The position numbers and the translations under genes are program-made. This document shows positions 7,526 to 11,145 of a stretch of DNA of 11,145 bases, piece after piece. The stretch lies in the NCBI GenBank assembly GCA_036397065.1, contig DASWJP010000164.1, positions 1 to 11,145 of the forward strand, written 5' to 3'. The notes under the pieces were generated by a model. That model made no database searches. It was not told the origin of the DNA and worked only from the letters and a program-made list of their open reading frames with translations. The DNA comes from JAJFGI01 sp036397065. GTDB lineage: Bacteria; Pseudomonadota; Alphaproteobacteria; Kiloniellales; J153. Numbering within the stretch: the first letter of the stretch is position 1; every line of letters starts with the position of its first letter.

Positions 7526-8950
7526 ATGGCGAAGAATATTGTCGGTAAGGTTTCTCAGGTGTTGGGCGCCGTGGTGGACGTACAGTTCACCGGCGACCTG
7601 CCGCCCATCCTGAACGCCCTGGAAACCGACAACCACGGCAACCGCCTGGTGCTCGAAGTGGCCCAGCATCTGGGCGAGAAGACGGTGCGGACGATTGCCA
7701 TGGACGGCACCGACGGCCTGGTGCGCGGCCAAGAGGTGCGCGATACCGGCAACCCGATCATGGTGCCGGTCGGTCCGGCCACCCTGGGCCGCATTCTCAA
7801 CGTCATCGGCGAGCCGATCGACGAGCGCGGCCCGGTCGATGCGAAGATGCGCATGCCGATTCATCGCCCGGCGCCGGCTTACGTCGACCAGTCGACCGAG
7901 GCCGAAATGCTGGTCACCGGCATCAAGGTGGTCGACCTGCTGGCCCCCTACGCGCGCGGCGGCAAGATCGGCCTGTTCGGCGGTGCCGGCGTCGGCAAGA
8001 CCGTGATCATCATGGAACTCATCAACAACATCGCCAAGGCGCACGGCGGCTATTCGGTCTTCGCCGGGGTGGGCGAGCGCACCCGCGAGGGCAACGATCT
8101 GTATCACGAGATGATGGAATCCGGGGTCATCAAGGTCGACGGCGAGGGCTCCAAGGCGGCCCTGGTCTATGGCCAGATGAACGAGCCGCCGGGCGCGCGC
8201 GCCCGCGTCGGCCTGTCGGGCCTGACCCTGGCCGAATATTTCCGTGACGAGGAGGGCCAGGACGTCCTGCTCTTCATCGACAACATCTTCCGCTTTACCC
8301 AGGCGGGCTCGGAAGTCTCCGCCCTGCTCGGCCGTATCCCGTCCGCGGTGGGCTATCAGCCGACCCTGGCCACCGACATGGGCACCTTGCAGGAACGCAT
8401 CACCTCGACCAAGAAGGGCTCGATCACCTCGGTGCAGGCGATCTACGTGCCTGCGGACGATCTGACCGACCCGGCCCCGGCCACGTCCTTCGCCCATTTG
8501 GATGCGACCACCGTGCTGTCGCGGCAGATTGCCGAGCTGGGCATTTACCCGGCCGTCGATCCGCTGGATTCGACCAGCCGCATTCTCGATCCGCGGGTGG
8601 TCGGCGAAGAGCACTACGAGGTTGCGCGCAGCGTGCAGAAGGTGTTGCAGCAGTACAAGTCGCTGCAGGACATCATCGCCATCCTGGGCATGGACGAGCT
8701 GTCGGAAGAGGACAAGCTGACCGTGGCCCGGGCGCGCAAGATGCAGCGCTTCCTGTCGCAGCCGTTCCATGTGGCCGAGGTGTTCACCGGTTCGCCGGGC
8801 GTGCTGGTGTCGCTGGAGGATACCATCCGCGGCTTCAAGGGCATCCTCGCCGGCGAATACGACCATCTGCCCGAGTCCGCCTTCTACATGGTCGGCACCA
8901 TCGAGCAGGCGGTCGAAAAGGCGCGAAAGATGGCGGCGGAAGCCGCTTGA
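7526..8950 (+). CDS. atpD: F1-ATPase subunit beta (catalytic)
   Basis: The catalytic ATP-synthesising subunit, 474 residues, starting MAKNIVGKVSQVLG. The ATG at 7526 has GGGAG 8 nt upstream; a TTG five codons earlier is also open but lies on that binding site. Visible features are the N-terminal barrel (to about residue 80), P-loop GGAGVGKT (152-159, Lys158), the catalytic glutamate in GERTREGND (Glu184), Walker B strand DVLLFIDNIFRF (246-257), IPSAVGYQPTL (271-281), the family signature PAVDPLDSTS (342-351) and the DELSEED torque lever (390-396), which contacts gamma and epsilon. All key residues are present. It lies 52 nt after atpG. Confidence 0.99.
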   Translation: MAKNIVGKVSQVLGAVVDVQFTGDLPPILNALETDNHGNRLVLEVAQHLGEKTVRTIAMDGTDGLVRGQEVRDTGNPIMVPVGPATLGRILNVIGEPIDERGPVDAKMRMPIHRPAPAYVDQSTEAEMLVTGIKVVDLLAPYARGGKIGLFGGAGVGKTVIIMELINNIAKAHGGYSVFAGVGERTREGNDLYHEMMESGVIKVDGEGSKAALVYGQMNEPPGARARVGLSGLTLAEYFRDEEGQDVLLFIDNIFRFTQAGSEVSALLGRIPSAVGYQPTLATDMGTLQERITSTKKGSITSVQAIYVPADDLTDPAPATSFAHLDATTVLSRQIAELGIYPAVDPLDSTSRILDPRVVGEEHYEVARSVQKVLQQYKSLQDIIAILGMDELSEEDKLTVARARKMQRFLSQPFHVAEVFTGSPGVLVSLEDTIRGFKGILAGEYDHLPESAFYMVGTIEQAVEKARKMAAEAA

Positions 8951-8985
8951 GCGTGCGCGCGGCGCGGATCACGAAGGATTAAGCC

Positions 8986-9393
8986 ATGGCCGAGGATCGG
9001 ATCGCCTTTGAACTGGTCTCGCCGGAGCGTCTGCTGCTCTCCGAGGCGGTCGAAATGGTGGTCGTGCCGGGCGCCGAAGGCGAATTCGGCGTCCTGCCGC
9101 TGCATGCGCCGATGATCTCCGGCCTGCGTCCCGGGGTCATCCGGGTCTATGAAAAAGGTGCTGTGACCGAGCGTATTTTCGTCGTCGGCGGCTTTGCCGA
9201 GGTCACGCCGACCCGGTGCACCGTGCTGGCAGACCAGGCGGTAAAGGTGGCCGAGATCGACCGGCCGGCGGCCGAGGAAAGCCTGAAGACGGCGCGGGAC
9301 GATCTGGCCGATGCCAAGTCGGACGAGGATCGCGGCCAGGCCGAACAGCGCATCGCCGTTGCCGAGGCCATGCTGAAGGCCGGCGAAAGCTAG
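8986..9393 (+). CDS. atpC: F1-ATPase subunit epsilon
   Basis: The small rotor subunit, 135 residues, which binds gamma and the c-ring and in many bacteria inhibits ATP hydrolysis. The N-terminal beta sandwich is clear: FELVSPERLLLSEAVEMVVV, GEFGVLPLHAPMISGLRPG (33-51) and FVVGGFAEVTPTRCTVLAD (64-82). Residues 90-133 form the C-terminal helical hairpin (AAEESLKTARDDLADAK, then a second helix ending KAGES). AAGGA at 8974-8978, 7 nt before the ATG, is a good ribosome binding site. It lies 35 nt after atpD and ends the F1 operon. I see no intrinsic terminator after it, so some read-through into the next gene is possible. Confidence 0.97.
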   Translation: MAEDRIAFELVSPERLLLSEAVEMVVVPGAEGEFGVLPLHAPMISGLRPGVIRVYEKGAVTERIFVVGGFAEVTPTRCTVLADQAVKVAEIDRPAAEESLKTARDDLADAKSDEDRGQAEQRIAVAEAMLKAGES

Positions 9394-9417
9394 GCCCGAC
9401 GCCGCAGGTGGCTCTAC

Positions 9418-9445
9418 TTGCCCGCACCGATCGTTATGATATCAT
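9418..9445 (+). promoter_or_regulatory. Candidate sigma-70-type promoter for the ferritin-like gene
   Basis: TTGCCC (9418-9423) and TATCAT (9440-9445) are separated by 16 nt. They match the TTGACA and TATAAT consensus at four and five of six positions. This lies in an AT-rich island within GC-rich DNA, 57 nt before the start of the diiron protein gene, between it and atpC. A small hairpin (AGCAC 9454-9458, GTGCT 9467-9471) would fall in the transcript leader. Confidence 0.4.
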
Positions 9446-9448
9446 TAC
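9433..9448. promoter_or_regulatory. Palindrome overlapping the candidate -10 (possible operator)
   Basis: The sequence GTTATGATATCATTAC contains a perfect 10-bp palindrome, ATGATATCAT, plus two further paired positions on each side after one mismatch. It covers the candidate -10 at 9440-9445, a position where a dimeric repressor could block transcription. It loosely resembles Fur-family sites (ATGAT/ATCAT half-sites), which would suit an iron-binding product, but this is only an inference. Confidence 0.3.
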
Positions 9449-9501
9449 AGAACAGCACGGTAGCTTGTGCTCGGAGTCGACGGGGGGCGGCCGGCAACAC
9501 C

Positions 9502-10326
9502 ATGAGTGAGTCACATTGGTCCCTCGACGACATTCCTTGGCATGCCTTCGATCCGGTCAAGGTGGACGGCGATCTGCTCAAGATCGTTAAGGCCGCCAGC
9601 ATGGTCGAGTACAACGGCGGCGACTATGCGACCTATCTGTGCAATGTCTTTCCGGACGATGCCGAGTTTTGTGCGGCGGCGACCAAGTGGGCCGGCGAGG
9701 AAGTGCAACATGGCAGGGCCCTGGGCCGGTGGGCTGCCATGGCCGATCCGACGTTCGATTTCGAGGCCAGCTTCGCGCGCTTTACCGCCGGCTTTCGCCC
9801 ACCCATTGACGCGCGTGCTTCCGTGCGCGGCTCACGCGCCGGCGAGCTGGTGGCGCGGTGCATCGTAGAGGTCGGCACCGCGTCCTACTATTCGGCGTTG
9901 GGCGAAGCGGCGGCGGAGCCGGTCCTGCGGGAGATTTGCAAGCGCATCGCCGCCGATGAATTCCGTCACTACCATCTGTTCTATCGCCATCTGAAGCGCT
10001 ATCTGGATAAGGATCGGATCGGCAAGGTGCGCCGCATGCTGGTGGCCTTCGGCCGCATCACCGAATCCGAGGATGACGAGCTGGCCTATGCCTACTACGC
10101 GGCCAATGGCGCGGCCGGCGAGCCGTATGACCGGAAGACCAACTCGCGTGCCTACGCCGCCCGGGCGTTCCGGTACGTGCGGCCCAAGCATGTGGACCGG
10201 GGCGTGGCCATGACCTTCAAGGCCGCCGGCCTCAGCCCGCAAAGCCGTCTGGCGCGGATGGCCGGGCGTGGCGCCTATTGGTTGCTACGCCAGCGTCAGC
10301 GCCGCTTCACCGCCGCGGCGGCTTAA
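9502..10326 (+). CDS. Ferritin-like diiron-carboxylate domain protein
   Basis: A 274-residue protein with the ligand pattern of a four-helix-bundle diiron protein: Glu36 (VEYNGGDY), Glu67-x-x-His70 (EEVQH), Glu123 (CIVEVGTASYY) and Glu153-x-x-His156 (ADEFRHYH). The spacing of about 30 residues within each helix pair fits the ferritin/rubrerythrin/acyl-ACP-desaturase superfamily. Residues 170-274 form an extra, mostly helical and Arg-rich C-terminal part ending GRGAYWLLRQRQRRF, possibly an amphipathic membrane-contacting segment. The diiron site suggests an oxidase, oxygenase or iron/peroxide-handling role; which one cannot be read here. I chose ATG 9502 because the family-like sequence begins just after it; an upstream frame to 9418 starts inside the promoter region. 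A G-rich stretch lies about 11 nt before it. It is followed 30 nt later by a membrane methyltransferase-like gene, probably in one transcript. Confidence 0.85.
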   Translation: MSESHWSLDDIPWHAFDPVKVDGDLLKIVKAASMVEYNGGDYATYLCNVFPDDAEFCAAATKWAGEEVQHGRALGRWAAMADPTFDFEASFARFTAGFRPPIDARASVRGSRAGELVARCIVEVGTASYYSALGEAAAEPVLREICKRIAADEFRHYHLFYRHLKRYLDKDRIGKVRRMLVAFGRITESEDDELAYAYYAANGAAGEPYDRKTNSRAYAARAFRYVRPKHVDRGVAMTFKAAGLSPQSRLARMAGRGAYWLLRQRQRRFTAAAA

Positions 10327-10356
10327 GCCCGGACCGCCCGGCCGGACGAGGGGTCG

Positions 10357-10839
10357 ATGAGCGGACAGACAGGTGGTACAGCGGAAGATTCGCCCGGCGT
10401 GATCGCGCCGCCGCCGGTCATTTATCTGGCCGGTCTGGCGCTGGCCTTTGCGCTGGATTGGGTCTGGCCCGTCGCCTTGCTCCCGGACGCGGTTCAACTC
10501 GCCGTCGGGATACCGTTGATCGTGCTCGGCCTGTCCGTCGTCGTGCGGGCCTTCCTGCGGTTTCGCAGGGCCGGCACCCATATCGAGCCGTACAAGCCGA
10601 CCACCGCCATCGTCACCGATGGCCTCTATGGTTACTCGCGCAACCCGATCTATGTGGCCATGGCGGTGATCTCGGTGGGGATCGGCATTGCCGCCGATAA
10701 CATCTGGGTTCTGCCGATGCTGGTACCGACCCTTGCGGTCATGCGCACCGGCGTGATCGACCGCGAGGAGCGGTACCTGGAAGGCAAGTTCGGCGACGAC
10801 TACCGGCGCTACAAGACCGCGGTTCGCCGCTGGATCTAG
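10357..10839 (+). CDS. Isoprenylcysteine carboxyl methyltransferase-like (ICMT/PEMT-type) membrane protein
   Basis: A 160-residue integral membrane protein with about four hydrophobic segments (residues 20-38, 45-65, 97-114, 115-131). It carries the family core: AGTHIEPYKPTTAIVTDGLY (72-91), the GYSRNPIYVAM stretch (92-102) and the C-terminal REERYLEGKFGDDYRRYK and VRRWI. In characterised relatives this region binds S-adenosylmethionine and a lipophilic substrate at the membrane. Bacterial members are mostly uncharacterised and their substrates are unknown; the name should not be taken as prenylcysteine methylation. The ATG at 10357 has GAGGGG a few bases upstream. It follows the diiron gene by 30 nt, consistent with co-transcription. 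Its stop TAG lies inside CTAG, shared with the stop of the convergent gene. Confidence 0.9.
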   Translation: MSGQTGGTAEDSPGVIAPPPVIYLAGLALAFALDWVWPVALLPDAVQLAVGIPLIVLGLSVVVRAFLRFRRAGTHIEPYKPTTAIVTDGLYGYSRNPIYVAMAVISVGIGIAADNIWVLPMLVPTLAVMRTGVIDREERYLEGKFGDDYRRYKTAVRRWI

Positions 10840-11145
10840 TCGGCCGAAAAGCCGGCACTGGCGGGCGCACCGAGTTGCCGTTTCACGGCATCGATGTCGC
10901 CGAGAACCCAAATATCCTTGATCATGTTGTCTTCGATACGGAAGAACGCGCCGCCGGCCCAGGTGATCGCGCGTCCGGTGGCTTCGATGCCGAAGAATCG
11001 CGCACGGTGCGTTCCCTTAAACGTCATCCGCGCGGCGGCGCGATCCTTTGTCGCCACAAGCTCGTCGATGGTGCAGGTGAAATCTTCGAGGGCGGCATGG
11101 ACCGCGCGCAGGTAGGCGATGAACCCGTCCGGATGGCGCTTCTCC
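10836..11145 (-). CDS. SnoaL-like ester-cyclase family protein, 3' part (runs off right edge)
   Basis: On the minus strand, a frame open from the right edge to a TAG at 10838-10836 gives the last 102 residues of a protein; the start is outside the window. The visible part reads EKRHPDGFIAYLRAVHAALEDF, then RMTFKGTHRARFFGIEATGR (residues 39-58), GGAFFRIEDNMIKDIWVLGD (64-83) and a short tail. This is the cone-shaped alpha+beta SnoaL/ester-cyclase fold. The F-x-GTH, F-x-GIEATG and W-x-x-x-D elements match that family, in which the late Asp (here residue 83 of the visible part) can act in catalysis. Many members are not real cyclases, so the substrate is unknown. A GTG at 11057 is an internal codon, not the start. 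It converges on the ICMT-like gene and overlaps it by 4 nt. Confidence 0.85.
   Translation of the reverse strand, partial: EKRHPDGFIAYLRAVHAALEDFTCTIDELVATKDRAAARMTFKGTHRARFFGIEATGRAITWAGGAFFRIEDNMIKDIWVLGDIDAVKRQLGAPASAGFSAD

Noticed and set aside
7448..8866. 472-residue open frame on the minus strand across atpD
   Set aside because: Shadow of the highly conserved beta subunit gene; low-complexity His/Arg/Asp-rich translation and no ribosome binding site or family motif.
9418..9501. Upstream start for the ferritin-like gene
   Set aside because: It would use a TTG that fits better as part of a -35 box, and it would translate the palindrome and leader hairpin into residues unlike the family.
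10840..10860. Short GC hairpin around the A-run after the ICMT-like stop as an intrinsic terminator
   Set aside because: The stem is only 4-5 bp, the A/T run sits in the loop rather than after the stem, and it lies inside the SnoaL-like coding region.
10285..10911. 208-residue minus-strand frame across the ICMT-like gene
   Set aside because: Antisense to a gene with clear membrane segments and conserved motifs; no family features of its own.

Overview
The window is a compact, GC-rich bacterial chromosome segment, almost certainly from an alphaproteobacterium and probably one related to Rhodospirillales. Three things suggest this: a five-gene F1-ATPase operon (atpHAGDC) with no F0 genes beside it, a DUF484 / transaldolase-like / priA cluster just upstream, and strong GC bias at third codon positions, which creates many long shadow reading frames. 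The assignment rests on gene order and protein resemblance; no database search was possible.

Layout. Positions 1-1104 are transcribed leftwards. A transaldolase/fructose-6-phosphate aldolase family gene (start at 1104) runs into the 5' part of a DUF484 gene, which it overlaps by 32 nt and which leaves the window at its left edge. Divergent from these, priA (1240-3462) encodes the replication-restart helicase. Next is an unusual gene (3546-4241). It joins an 81-residue lysine/arginine-rich, histone-H1-like tail with no acidic residues to a VOC (glyoxalase/bleomycin-resistance fold) domain. A 210-nt gap with two inverted repeats precedes the F1 operon: atpH (delta), atpA (alpha), atpG (gamma), atpD (beta) and atpC (epsilon), at 4452-9393. 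All five subunits look intact, and the visible catalytic motifs of alpha and beta are present.

Downstream of atpC a small AT-rich island holds a candidate promoter overlapped by a palindrome. It precedes a predicted diiron ferritin-like protein (9502-10326) and a four-helix membrane protein of the isoprenylcysteine carboxyl methyltransferase-like family (10357-10839), probably co-transcribed. A SnoaL-like ester-cyclase family gene, cut by the right edge, converges on them. The two convergent genes share a CTAG in which each ends with its own TAG.

Most of the window is conserved housekeeping. The items most worth a second look are the basic-tail VOC fusion, with a possible second internal start; the active-site Phe that argues for transaldolase rather than F6P-aldolase activity; the TTG start and upstream hairpin of atpH; and the palindrome-associated promoter of the diiron gene. 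I did not find a clear new multi-gene system, mobile element, CRISPR array, tRNA or rRNA.
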